Origin: Sphaerisporangium rufum
GTDB taxonomy: Bacteria; Actinomycetota; Actinomycetes; Streptosporangiales; Streptosporangiaceae
Direction: 5' to 3'
Assembly (NCBI RefSeq): GCF_016863395.1
Contig: NZ_BOOU01000096.1
Coordinates: 1 to 56,163 of the forward strand
DNA: 56,163 nucleotides
Position numbers and translations under genes: made by a program. The notes below the pieces were generated by a model. It ran no database searches and was not told the DNA's origin. It saw nothing but the letters and a program-made list of their open reading frames with translations. Shown piece by piece: positions 32,689 to 41,953 of the stretch (position 1 is its first letter; each line of letters opens with the position of its first letter).

Positions 32689-35388
32689 GTGAAGTCAGCC
32701 CTGTCCACCACTGGGAAGGCGCTGGCAGCGCTTGCGGTGTTCGTCGCCGCGGTGCTGCTGCCGGCCCTCGCAGGGAGTACCGCCGCCTCGGCGGCGACCC
32801 AGGCGACCTATTACGTCGCCCCCGACGGCGACGACGCCAACCCTGGGACGCTCGCGGCACCGTTCAAGACCGTGCAGCGCGCGCGGGACGTCGTTCGTAC
32901 GGTGAATGCCAATATGACCGGCGACATCTACGTGTATCTCCGTGGCGGTAACTATCCGGTCGGCAGCACGATCGATTTCACACCGGCCGACTCCGGGACG
33001 AACGGCTACCGGGTCTTCTACTCCGCCTACCAGAACGAGACGCCGGTGCTGAACGGCGGCGTCCAGGTGACCGGGTGGACGCAGCACAGCGGCAACATCT
33101 GGAAGGCGCCGCTGAACCGCGCCAACAAGCTGCGGGCGCTCTACGTCAACGACAAGCGCGCGTTCATGGCGTCGAAGACGATGAACTCGGCCGGCTGCTG
33201 GGGCACCTACAACATCACGGCCGGGCAGGCGTCCTGGGCGTGGGAGTCGGGTTCGCAGTGCGCGGGCGCGAAGTACAGCACGAGCGATTTCCCGGTGATC
33301 GGCGGCAACCAGGACGACATCGAGATCGAGACGTCGACGACCTGGACCACGGCCATCGTGGGCGTGCGGGGGGTGATCACCGAGAACTCGAACCGGATCG
33401 CGCAGTTCCAGCAGCCGGGTGCGGCCATCGCGCAGGGCGCCTTCAACGGGAACGCGCAGACCGGCGGCAGCCACAAGGTGATGAACGCCTACGAGTTCCT
33501 GGATTCGCCGGGTGAGTTCTTCTTCGACAAGTGGAGCCGGACGCTGTACTACTACAAGGCGGCGTCGGAGAACATGTCGACCGCGACGGTCTACGCGCCG
33601 AACAACGTGTCGACCCTGCTCAAGGTGACCGGTAACTCGACGAGCAACCGGGTGCGGAACATCACCTTCTCCGGGCTCACCGTGCAGCACTCCGACTGGA
33701 ATCTGTTCAACGTGGCCGGGTCGGTGCTCAAGCAGGCCCAGCAGGGCAACCTCGGCGCGCAGGCGTACGCCAAGCAGAACTTCCACGCCTACTACTACCG
33801 CAACGTCGACACCGCGCCCGGCGCCGTCCAGGTCGACAACGCCGACGGGCTCGTGCTGCAGAACAACCGGGTCCAGCACACCGGGGTCGACGGGATCAGC
33901 CTGACCAATGACGTGGTGAACACCCAGCTGATCGGGAACTCCACCAACGACATCGCCGGGTCGGCCATCGCCGTCGGGCACCCCCAGCACGTCTACATCG
34001 GCGACTACACCTCCTCCAACCGGGAGAAGTACCCGGTCGCGGTCGAGGGCGCGCCCAAGAGCATCAAGATCGAGAACAACTACATCTACGACAGCGCGGT
34101 GCTGTTCAACGGGCACAGCCCCATCACGGCGTACTTCGCCGACGGGCTGTCCATCCAGCACAACCGGATCGAGAAGTCCCCGTGGTCGGGCATTACGCTC
34201 GGCTGGGGGTGGTGGAACTTCGACGGGTCGTCCGGCTCGATCGCGCCGAACCGGCCGACCAACACAGCGAAGAACAACACCATCGCCTACAACCACATCA
34301 TCGACACGGTGCAGCGGCTGAGCGACACCGCGCCGATCTACACGCTGGGCGCCCAGCCGGGTACCACGATCACCAACAACTACCTGCAGGGCGTCCCGTC
34401 CGGGCACAAGTACGGGCTGCACCCGGACGAGGGTTCGGCGTACATGACGTTCCGCGACAACGTGCTGAGCGTCGACAAGAACGTCACCTGGCTCATCAAC
34501 TCCGACGACTTCGGCCGCAAGCACGACCTGAGCATCACGCAGACGTACGGCCCCATCAATAAGGTCTCCAACAAGAACCTGCCGAACAGCACGGTCCAGG
34601 ACATCATCGTGTCCTCCGACTATGTCTGGCCGGCGGCGGCCTACGGCATCGCGGTGAATTCGGGGCTGCAGGACGCGTACCGGGGCATCATCCCGCAGAG
34701 TAATCTCTCGCTGCCGGATTACGTGCTGCCGGCGAGCACGTTCACCGCGGCCGGGACGACGTCGATTCCCATCCGCAGCACCGGGGACGCGAGCAAGTCG
34801 GTCTGGCTGGCTCCGCTGGGCACGACCAGCTTCACCGCCGGCCCCACGATGACCCGGGCGGACGGCACCGCGACCTCCATCGCCGTCCCGACGACGGCCG
34901 GCGAATACCGGCTCTACGTGGTGGACGCCCAGGGGAACCGGTCGGCCGAGTCGAAGTCGCTGGTCCGGCAGGGGAACGGCGGCGGCAACCCCGGCGGGCA
35001 GAGCGGCACGATCGTGGGCGCCCAGTCGGGCCGGTGCGTGAACGTCAGCGGCGGCGCGGCGACCAACGGCGCCCAGGCGCAGCTGGCCGACTGCACCGGC
35101 GGCACCAGCCAGAAGTGGACCTACACCTCCGGCAAGCAGCTGCAGGTGTTCGGCACCAAGTGCCTGGACGCCTCCAACCAGGGCACCTCGAACGGCACCC
35201 AGCTGGTCATCTGGGACTGCAACGGGCAGGCCAACCAGCAGTGGAACATCAACTCCAGTGGCACCATCACCGGGGTGCAGTCCGGGCTGTGCGTGGACGC
35301 CTACGGCGGCGGCACCGCCAACGGCACCCGGATCATCCTGTGGGCGTGCAACGGCGGCACCAACCAGCAGTGGACCCTGCGCAGCTGA
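32689..35388 (+). CDS. Secreted right-handed beta-helix protein with C-terminal ricin-type lectin domain
   Basis: 899 residues. Signal peptide about 1-36 (ALAALAVFVAAVLLPALAGS, cut near ASAAT). The N-terminal segment TYYVAPDGDDANPGTLAAPFKTVQRARDVVR starts a large parallel beta-helix (to about 680) with repeated strand/turn units such as LVLQNNRVQHTGVDGISL and IEKSPWSGITLG. A Gly-rich linker (GNGGGNPGGQSG) leads to a ricin-B/CBM13 domain with three QxW motifs (SQKWTY, NQQWNI, NQQWTL). Likely a polysaccharide hydrolase or lyase outside the cell; it resembles GH120/GH141-like beta-helix enzymes, but family and substrate cannot be fixed by eye. GTG start after GAAAGGAA. Confidence 0.88.
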   Translation: MKSALSTTGKALAALAVFVAAVLLPALAGSTAASAATQATYYVAPDGDDANPGTLAAPFKTVQRARDVVRTVNANMTGDIYVYLRGGNYPVGSTIDFTPADSGTNGYRVFYSAYQNETPVLNGGVQVTGWTQHSGNIWKAPLNRANKLRALYVNDKRAFMASKTMNSAGCWGTYNITAGQASWAWESGSQCAGAKYSTSDFPVIGGNQDDIEIETSTTWTTAIVGVRGVITENSNRIAQFQQPGAAIAQGAFNGNAQTGGSHKVMNAYEFLDSPGEFFFDKWSRTLYYYKAASENMSTATVYAPNNVSTLLKVTGNSTSNRVRNITFSGLTVQHSDWNLFNVAGSVLKQAQQGNLGAQAYAKQNFHAYYYRNVDTAPGAVQVDNADGLVLQNNRVQHTGVDGISLTNDVVNTQLIGNSTNDIAGSAIAVGHPQHVYIGDYTSSNREKYPVAVEGAPKSIKIENNYIYDSAVLFNGHSPITAYFADGLSIQHNRIEKSPWSGITLGWGWWNFDGSSGSIAPNRPTNTAKNNTIAYNHIIDTVQRLSDTAPIYTLGAQPGTTITNNYLQGVPSGHKYGLHPDEGSAYMTFRDNVLSVDKNVTWLINSDDFGRKHDLSITQTYGPINKVSNKNLPNSTVQDIIVSSDYVWPAAAYGIAVNSGLQDAYRGIIPQSNLSLPDYVLPASTFTAAGTTSIPIRSTGDASKSVWLAPLGTTSFTAGPTMTRADGTATSIAVPTTAGEYRLYVVDAQGNRSAESKSLVRQGNGGGNPGGQSGTIVGAQSGRCVNVSGGAATNGAQAQLADCTGGTSQKWTYTSGKQLQVFGTKCLDASNQGTSNGTQLVIWDCNGQANQQWNINSSGTITGVQSGLCVDAYGGGTANGTRIILWACNGGTNQQWTLRS

Positions 35389-35452
35389 CGTGAGGTCCTG
35401 ACCGGGCCGCGGGCGGTCGACAACGCACCGCCCGCGGCCCACCCGGCCGGTC

Positions 35453-36043
35453 TCAGCGGCGTCGCCTGGTCCCGAGATAGGCCCGCTGCGGGCTGCCGAA
35501 CCAATCGGCGCCGAGCATCCGCCCGGTCAGGCGGCCGGCGACCGTGAAGGCCACCGCCGTGCGCTCGCCGAGGTCCTGTCCGGGAGCGAATCCGGCGGCC
35601 GCCAGCTCCTGGTCCAGGTGCGCCGGATCGGTTCCTTCTCGCCCGGCCGCCGCGGCGGTCAGCGACAGCGCGGTCACGATCACGCCGTCGCGCGCCAGGG
35701 CCAGGCCGCTGTCCAGATTGACGGTCCAGTGGATGTTCATCGCCTCCCCGCCGTCGCGGGACAGGGCGCGGAGGCGATCCGGCTCCGCGCCCAGGTAGCT
35801 CTGCGGTTCGACGACGAGCGTGTGCGTGTCGCCGATGGGCCCGGCGAGCAGGACGGGCCGGTCGGCGGGTAGCCGCCAGCGCTCGGCGTTCAACTCGTGC
35901 ATCGTGCGGAGGCCGGCGGACCACGGATCCGCGCCGAGCACGCGGGCCACGTCCTCGGCCGGCAGGCCGCGGACCCACGTCCCGCAGAACTGCTCGAACA
36001 GTCCCGCGTTCTCCAGCATGCCGGTCACTTCTCTGGCGTTCAC
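35453..36043 (-). CDS. DUF6461-type protein, candidate immunity protein
   Basis: 196 residues, GTG start with GAGG 5 nt upstream. The N-terminal LFEQFCGTWVRGLPAEDVARVLGAD, the middle LNIDW-like MNIHWTVNLDSGLALARDGV and the late LGERTAVAFTVAGRLTG match the DUF6461 pattern found in actinomycetes. It begins 72 bp after the stop of the large NucA/NucB-ended protein on the same strand, the usual place for an immunity gene. Cytosolic (no signal peptide). Immunity function is inferred from position alone. Confidence 0.65.
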   Translation of the reverse strand: MNAREVTGMLENAGLFEQFCGTWVRGLPAEDVARVLGADPWSAGLRTMHELNAERWRLPADRPVLLAGPIGDTHTLVVEPQSYLGAEPDRLRALSRDGGEAMNIHWTVNLDSGLALARDGVIVTALSLTAAAAGREGTDPAHLDQELAAAGFAPGQDLGERTAVAFTVAGRLTGRMLGADWFGSPQRAYLGTRRRR

Positions 36044-36065
36044 AGAACCTCATCGATCAGCCGGG

Positions 36066-36101
36066 CCGGGCGACCCCCGTCGCGTGACGGGAGCCGCCCG
36101 G
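36066..36101 (-). terminator. Two-part hairpin between the toxin-like gene and its neighbour
   Basis: CCGGGCG/CGCCCGG outer arms and CCCGTC/GACGGG inner arms around GCGT form a strong stem-loop in the 72-bp gap. No U-tract. It could partly separate expression of the two genes. Confidence 0.5.
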
Positions 36102-36115
36102 AGTCGAGCCGTGAC

Positions 36116-39100
36116 TTACTTGATGCGCACCCAGAACCTGTCTCCGTCGAGAATCCGGAATCTCTCGTAGAAGAAGTTCAGATCGTTGCCCGCATCCCTG
36201 TTGTGCAAGCGGTCGATCGGTTTGACGGAGACGTTGGTCCCGGCGGAGTAGGCACCCTCATGCGTCGTCGCGAAAGGATACTCGTCGCACTGCTTTCCGC
36301 TTCTCTCCGCCGCCGACCACTCGGTCAGGCAGAGCGTGTCCTTTCTCTTGCCGTTCTTGGTGGGAATATCCGACCAGCCGGCCGGCAGGTCCTTGTAGCG
36401 CGCGGCCCGATGCAGCGCCTTCGCCCGCGGGTCCCTCGGTTCCTGCAGGCGTCCGGGCAGGAAGTCCGCGTTCCCCGGAACGATCTTGTTGTCTGCCCGC
36501 GGCCTGGTGGTCTCCGGCTGGTAGAACGCCTGCCACACGTGGAGGGCGACCTGGCCGATGAGGGGGTCGGTCCGCTTCATCTGGTAGATCATCCGGGCGT
36601 ACTTGAGGCGGCAACCGCCCTTGTAACGCACGATCGCCGGGCTGGTGTCGCAGTAGACATCGGGCGTGATCTCCGGCTGGAACAGCGGCACCGTGTCGAT
36701 CGGGACCGTGGCCAGCGACGAGGTGACCTGGATCCACGGCCGCAGGCTGCAGGTCGCCGTCTTGTCGGGGCCCAGGCCGCCGCCGGAGCGGAAGAGGAAC
36801 TCCTCGTACTTGTCCGACTGCCAGGACGCCATGCTCCTGGTCCGCTGTGCCTCCGACCTGGGGTTGATCTCCTGGCACTCGGCCGCGGTATGCCCCGGTT
36901 CCGGGGCGGCCTTGATGGTGGCCTTGATCGACGTCTGCGGCGGGGTGGTCATGACGTTACCCGCGGTATCGAGCCAGAGCGGCTGGCTGATCTTGATCCA
37001 GGCCTTCATGTCTCGTGGCCCGGTTCCGCCCGCCGGAGTGCCGTAGTGGTCGGGAATGGCGTTGACGCCGGCCCCGTCACCGACATAGGTGTGCATGACG
37101 GTCGTCGCGGAGAACTGGAAGGCACCCACTCCGACCCTGGTCTTCTTGCCCGCCCGGTCGGTCGTCTCCTTGAAGACCGGGAGCACCAGCCACTGGCTGT
37201 AGCAGTAGAAGTACGGGCGGACGTATCCCACCGCGCCCTCCGGGCGATTGGACACGATCCTGAACTGCTCGTTCTCGCACCACTCCGCGGTCGGGTGCCC
37301 CGACTGCAGGTCAGGGTATCCGTAGGGGAACTGCGCGGTCGCCGCCAGCGGGGCCGCCGCCGATGTCCCCGCTCCGGCGGACTGCTGTACGGCGAGCGAC
37401 TGCCAGTCGGTCCAGGCGCCGGAGTTCCCCGAACCGGCGACGCGGGCGCGCCATCGCACCTTCTCGCCGTTCCGCAGCCGGCCCTTGGCCACCTGCAATG
37501 TCACCTGGGAATCGCCGGGCTCGGCGATCGTCTCGCTCGACCAGACCGGCGGGTCGCTCCCCGCCGCCCTTGCCACCTTGGCCGACCTGCCGCGTGCCAC
37601 GTTCTCCCGGATGACCTCCACTTGCACCTTCGCCGCGCCATCGCGCCGGCCGGCGAGCCAGGCGGTGAGCTGGGGGGTGGCGGTGGACGCGACGGTGACG
37701 CCGCCCGCGGTGCGGCCGTTCCGCACCGTCAGCTTGGCTATTCCAGCGGCGGTGGCCGTCGTCCCCGTGGACCGCGCCGCGCTGCTCGCCACGGCGGCAC
37801 CGGCGGCACTGATGGGCGTGTTCATGTCCGTCTGGATCTCGGGCGCGCTCTGGGCCCGGTTGTAGATCCGCACCTCGTCGATCAGGCCGCTGAAGTACTC
37901 ACCCCAGTAGTCGTTGCCGCCGATCCGCAGGACGCCGTCGTCGGTGACGAGCGGGCCGGTGACGGCTTCCTGGCCGACCTCGGTCCCGTTGACGTACAGG
38001 CGGCTGGTGCCGCCGTCGTAGGTGACCGCCAGGTGACTCCACTGGCGCAGCGGGAGCGGAGCGGTCCCTTCCGCTCCGCCGGGGCCGCCGGCGTTCAGCA
38101 GCCAGGCCGCCGGGACGGCGCCGTTGGAGGCGTAGAGGCCGTAGGAACCGCCGGCGGCGTGCTCCTTCATCATGACGGTTCGCCAGCTTTCACCCAGCGC
38201 CGTGGGTTGCACCCAGGCGGAGAGCGTCATGGCGTTCGTCAACCGCAGTGCCGCCGCGTCGGGGACGGTGACCCGGCTGGAGGTGCCGTTGAACGACAGC
38301 GCCGTGCCGAACCTGCCGGTCGCCCAGGTGGTGTCCCGGGCCGCGCCGGTGTTGTTGCGCCCGGAGGAGTCGCCGACGGTCGTTCCGGTGCCCTCCTGCA
38401 TGCCGTAGGCCGCCACCAGGCCCGGCACCGGAGTCGGGTTCCCGGTGGGACCGGGGGTGGGAGTGGCGGTCGGGGTGGCGGTGGGCGGGGTGGTGGCACC
38501 GATCGGGGTGTTCATGTCGGTGCGGATCTGAGCCGCGGTCTGGGCGCGGTCGTAGATCCGCACCTCGTCGATCAGGCCGCGGAAGTACTCGCCCCAGACG
38601 GAGTTGCCGCCGATCCGCAGCGCGCCACCGTCGTCGTGCAGGCCACCGCTGAGCGGGGTCTCGGCGGCCTGCTGTCCGTTGAGGAACAGCCGCAGGGTGG
38701 TCCCGTCATAGGTCAGCGCCAGGTGGCTCCAGGCGTTCACCGGCAACGGGGAGGTCCCGCTCACCGTCGAGGGGTCTTCCGGCCCGGTCTGCACCCAGCC
38801 GGAGGGCACCGAGTCGCCGTTGCCCGCGTACAGGCTGTAGGAGGCACCGGCGGCCAGTTCCTTGGTGATGAGACTGCTCCAGCCGGTCACCGTGACCGGG
38901 TTGACCCAGGCGGAGAGCGTCATCCCGGTGGTCAGCCGCAGCGGTGCGGCGTCGGGAACGGTGACCCAGGCGGCGGAGCCGTCGAACGTCAGCGCCTTGC
39001 CGTACTTTCCGTCGGTCCAGGCGGTGCCGCTGCCCGTACCGGTGTTGTCCTGGCCGGAGGAGTCGGTGACGCTCGCGCCGGACCCCTCGTTCATCCCGTA

Positions 39101-41512
39101 GGCCGCCACCAGCCCCGGAACCGGGGGTGGCGGCTCCGCCGCGGTGGTGAACGACCAGGTGTAGGGCGCCATGGGATTGCCCGAGGCATCCTTGCCCCCG
39201 CTGACCTCGACCCGGTACACCTTCGAGGCGGCGAGCGGCGACGCCGGCGCGAGGATCCACTGGGCGTTGCCGTTGTCGCTGGTCAGCGCCCCTTCCACCG
39301 TCGTGTCCGACGGATCCTTGACCGCGATCTGGACGTCGGAGACCGGTTCGTTGAACGTCACCTTGACCGCGGCGCTCGGCGGCACGTTCGTGGCGTCCCT
39401 GCCGGGTTCGACCCCGGTCACCGCGGGTGCGTCGGTGTCGGGCGGACCCGTGGTGAACGACCACGAGTGCGGCGCCGCCATCGGATTGCCGGCGGAGTCC
39501 TTGGCGCCCCGCACGGTGGCCGTGTAGACGGTGTCGCCGCGCAGGCTCTGCTGCGGCGAGAAGACGACGAAGCCGTTGCCCGGGTCCAGTGCCTGATCTC
39601 CGGGAACCGCGGTTCCGGACGGGTCGGCGAGGGTCAGCTCCGCTCCGGTGACCGCTTCGGTGAACTGGGCGCTCATCCGGGCGTCCACCGGCACGCCGGT
39701 GGCGTTCGCGGCGGGAGTGACCGCCTTCACCGCCGGTGGGGTCGAGTCCGGTTCGGGAGTGGCGGTGGGTGAGGTCGCCGGCCACGGCACCTCGGCCTCC
39801 ACCTCGGGATCCTCGCCTGGCAGCGGCTGGAGCGCCTCCCGATCGACGTCGTAGGGGTCATCGCTGCCGCTGGCGGCGTTGACCTCCTCGGCGGTCCGGC
39901 CAGGGAGCTGCGGAATGCCGGAATAGCCGGGTATCTGGTCCGCCACCGCCTCTTCATAACTCGGCATGCGGTTGAGCGGCCTGCTGGAGCCCATCCACAT
40001 GCTCACATACTCGGCCACGGCCGGTACGTACTCGACGACGAGCGCGGGCGGGTGCCGGTAACCCGGGTACGGGTCGCCGCTGTACTCGCTGGAGTAGTAC
40101 TGGCGCCAGTTGATCGACGCGGTCTCGGTGGCGGCCCGCAGCACCAGCCCGTGGTTGGGCGCGCCCTGCTCGATCCAGGCGCGGGCCATCCCGGTGACCC
40201 GGTGCACCAGCTGCTCCTCCTTGGCGCACCAGCTGCCGGCGGCGGCCTCGTAGTTGTAGCCGGCCTTGTTGCCGCCTTCCATCGTGCTGGAGATCGAGGG
40301 CTGGTTGTACCAGCTCAGCCCGGAGGTGGTCCAGGAGGAGGTGACGCGGGCGGCCGCGATGCCCGCCCCGAGGGGGTCGCCGCACAGCTGGCCGTTGGGG
40401 CCGCCGGACTTGTAGTTCCACACCCAAAGGTCGGCGTCGACGACGGTGGCGCCCTGCAGCGCCGGGTCGTCGGTGTTGAACTTCAGGTACACCCGGGCCA
40501 CGTCGGCGCTGGTGGAGGTGGTGCCGGCCCGCAGCCATCCGGCGGCGGCGTTGTTGGTGGACGGGCTGTTCTTGCTGACCCAGGCGTCGGTGGGCACGCC
40601 GCCGCCGAACCACTCCGAGGCGGCCGCGATCGTCACCGGGTAGGTCACCGCCGGGTCGGCCAGAAACTTCTGGTCCGGGGTGAACACCAGCTCCGAGGTC
40701 TTGCCGGTGGTCTCCACCCGCGCGGTGACCGGCGAGCTCTTGCCCTCCTCGGGGGAGGCCTCCAGCTTGGCGTCCATCGCGGTCAGCACGATCGGCGCGG
40801 CCTTCGCCTCGCCCTTGGCGTCCTTGAGCTGCGGCAGGCCGTCGGCCGTCTTGCCGAACCTGGTGCCCTCGGGCAGGGTGAGCGGCAGCCGTACGGTCAC
40901 CGCAGCGGCCGGCCGGTGCCGGAAGACGACCTGGGAGACGAAGCCGTCGGCCTGTGCCTGCACCACCAGGTCGGCGCCGGGGGCCACGGCGTCCGGATAG
41001 GTGATGGTGCCGCCGGAGATCTTCGGTTCCGGCAAGGGCCGGGTGACGTTCAGCCCGCTGGTGCCCTGGCGGCCGGTCGCGGCCACCAGTTGCCTGGCGC
41101 CGCGCCCGCCGAAGGTCAACGGGGTCTTGACCCGGGCGGCGCGCAGCTTTCCGTCCTCGGTGACGATCCGGGTGTCGATCCGTTCCCAGGCGCCGGCCGG
41201 GTTCTTCAGCTGGACGGGGCGGGTGTAGATCTCGGCTCGCATGTGCTTGCCGTCCGGGTTGGCCCAGACCTTCATGGTCTCGGTGAACTTGGACGGCACC
41301 TCGACCGGCTTACCGGACTTGGCCGCCTTGTCCCAGGCGGCGGTCAGCTCGGGGGTGGCGGCCGGTGCGGTCGTGGACGCGGGGGACGGTGTGGGGCCCT
41401 CGGCGATCGCGGGCGCGTTCAGCAGGGAGAGCGGAAGCGCCAGCATCGTGAGCAGGGCGGCACGACGGCGCGTCCGGCCTGGGCGGCCGGACGCTGGTTG
41501 ATGGGTGTCCAT
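36116..41512 (-). CDS. Secreted LamG/Ig-like multidomain protein with C-terminal NucA/NucB-type nuclease domain
   Basis: 1798 residues. Signal peptide to about residue 38 (LLTMLALPLSLLNAPAIAEG). A DNRLRE-type domain (about 290-500: WLRAGTTSTSADVARVYLKFN, WTTSGLSWYNQP, GLVLRAATETASINWRQYYSSEY) is followed by two SbsA-like Ig domains (VTPAANATGVPVDARMSAQF; VEPGRDATNVPPSAAVKVTF), then two concanavalin/LamG domains linked by a TPTATPTATPTPGPT spacer. The last 120 residues carry DTLCLTEWSAAERSGKQCDEYPFATTHEGA and RLHNRDAGNDLNFFYERFRI, the NucA/NucB nuclease signature. ATG at 41512 after GAAGGG. Fits a polymorphic toxin or an extracellular DNase; no Rhs repeats. Confidence 0.85.
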   Translation of the reverse strand: MDTHQPASGRPGRTRRRAALLTMLALPLSLLNAPAIAEGPTPSPASTTAPAATPELTAAWDKAAKSGKPVEVPSKFTETMKVWANPDGKHMRAEIYTRPVQLKNPAGAWERIDTRIVTEDGKLRAARVKTPLTFGGRGARQLVAATGRQGTSGLNVTRPLPEPKISGGTITYPDAVAPGADLVVQAQADGFVSQVVFRHRPAAAVTVRLPLTLPEGTRFGKTADGLPQLKDAKGEAKAAPIVLTAMDAKLEASPEEGKSSPVTARVETTGKTSELVFTPDQKFLADPAVTYPVTIAAASEWFGGGVPTDAWVSKNSPSTNNAAAGWLRAGTTSTSADVARVYLKFNTDDPALQGATVVDADLWVWNYKSGGPNGQLCGDPLGAGIAAARVTSSWTTSGLSWYNQPSISSTMEGGNKAGYNYEAAAGSWCAKEEQLVHRVTGMARAWIEQGAPNHGLVLRAATETASINWRQYYSSEYSGDPYPGYRHPPALVVEYVPAVAEYVSMWMGSSRPLNRMPSYEEAVADQIPGYSGIPQLPGRTAEEVNAASGSDDPYDVDREALQPLPGEDPEVEAEVPWPATSPTATPEPDSTPPAVKAVTPAANATGVPVDARMSAQFTEAVTGAELTLADPSGTAVPGDQALDPGNGFVVFSPQQSLRGDTVYTATVRGAKDSAGNPMAAPHSWSFTTGPPDTDAPAVTGVEPGRDATNVPPSAAVKVTFNEPVSDVQIAVKDPSDTTVEGALTSDNGNAQWILAPASPLAASKVYRVEVSGGKDASGNPMAPYTWSFTTAAEPPPPVPGLVAAYGMNEGSGASVTDSSGQDNTGTGSGTAWTDGKYGKALTFDGSAAWVTVPDAAPLRLTTGMTLSAWVNPVTVTGWSSLITKELAAGASYSLYAGNGDSVPSGWVQTGPEDPSTVSGTSPLPVNAWSHLALTYDGTTLRLFLNGQQAAETPLSGGLHDDGGALRIGGNSVWGEYFRGLIDEVRIYDRAQTAAQIRTDMNTPIGATTPPTATPTATPTPGPTGNPTPVPGLVAAYGMQEGTGTTVGDSSGRNNTGAARDTTWATGRFGTALSFNGTSSRVTVPDAAALRLTNAMTLSAWVQPTALGESWRTVMMKEHAAGGSYGLYASNGAVPAAWLLNAGGPGGAEGTAPLPLRQWSHLAVTYDGGTSRLYVNGTEVGQEAVTGPLVTDDGVLRIGGNDYWGEYFSGLIDEVRIYNRAQSAPEIQTDMNTPISAAGAAVASSAARSTGTTATAAGIAKLTVRNGRTAGGVTVASTATPQLTAWLAGRRDGAAKVQVEVIRENVARGRSAKVARAAGSDPPVWSSETIAEPGDSQVTLQVAKGRLRNGEKVRWRARVAGSGNSGAWTDWQSLAVQQSAGAGTSAAAPLAATAQFPYGYPDLQSGHPTAEWCENEQFRIVSNRPEGAVGYVRPYFYCYSQWLVLPVFKETTDRAGKKTRVGVGAFQFSATTVMHTYVGDGAGVNAIPDHYGTPAGGTGPRDMKAWIKISQPLWLDTAGNVMTTPPQTSIKATIKAAPEPGHTAAECQEINPRSEAQRTRSMASWQSDKYEEFLFRSGGGLGPDKTATCSLRPWIQVTSSLATVPIDTVPLFQPEITPDVYCDTSPAIVRYKGGCRLKYARMIYQMKRTDPLIGQVALHVWQAFYQPETTRPRADNKIVPGNADFLPGRLQEPRDPRAKALHRAARYKDLPAGWSDIPTKNGKRKDTLCLTEWSAAERSGKQCDEYPFATTHEGAYSAGTNVSVKPIDRLHNRDAGNDLNFFYERFRILDGDRFWVRIK

Positions 41513-41953
41513 CACAACCCTTCGGGGCAGGGGGTCGCTGGTGATCTCTGCGCACCTGCCGGGGCAGGGCGCAGCGGCCGAGGAGGGCCTCCGCGACCTT
41601 GGGAGAGGTCTCGGCCGGAGCAGGCCTGGTGCCGCCGGCCGAGGAGCGCACGGCGGCGGGAAATCCGAGGTGGCCGGCCGTCGCCGGCGTGGTCGGTCCG
41701 CACGGTGTCATCGGTGCCAGGCTCACCTGGATCGGCTGGTCCTTCTGGACTGGCGCGCGCCCCTTTCGTCGGATCGCAGGCGACCGTTTCACCTACTACG
41801 CTCGGCGTGGATCACTTGGTGGTGATATCGCGCCGATTGACGCATAGGTGCAGTGACCGGGGCACCTGATCGGGCGCAGCTCGGCGGCGTTTCCCCAGGT
41901 GATGGGAGTTGCGGCGGGTTTCTCGGACCGGTTCGGACCGAAAGGCGGCGGCG
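41513..41953. other. Divergent promoter region between the toxin-like gene and the WD40 gene
   Basis: 441 bp with no supported gene. The right end carries the CGGACCG direct repeat just before the WD40 start. Short frames on both strands are GC-driven. Confidence 0.6.
41919..41945. promoter_or_regulatory. Putative operator before the WD40 gene (TTTCTCGGACCG motif)
   Basis: TTTCTCGGACCG is followed by GTTCGGACCGAAAGG, so CGGACCG occurs twice at a 10-bp spacing, one helical turn. It ends 8 bp before the ATG at 41954. The same opening motif recurs at 46283 upstream of the winged-helix regulator. Confidence 0.5.

Noticed and set aside
32695-35442. 915-codon open frame opposite the beta-helix gene
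   Set aside because: No signal, no motifs, low-complexity Val/Arg/Gly/Asp composition; the plus-strand protein has a signal peptide and clear QxW lectin motifs.
35897-39772. Very long open frame on the plus strand opposite the LamG/nuclease gene
   Set aside because: Arg/Gly/His/Val-rich with no domains; a mirror of the codon bias of the real minus-strand gene.
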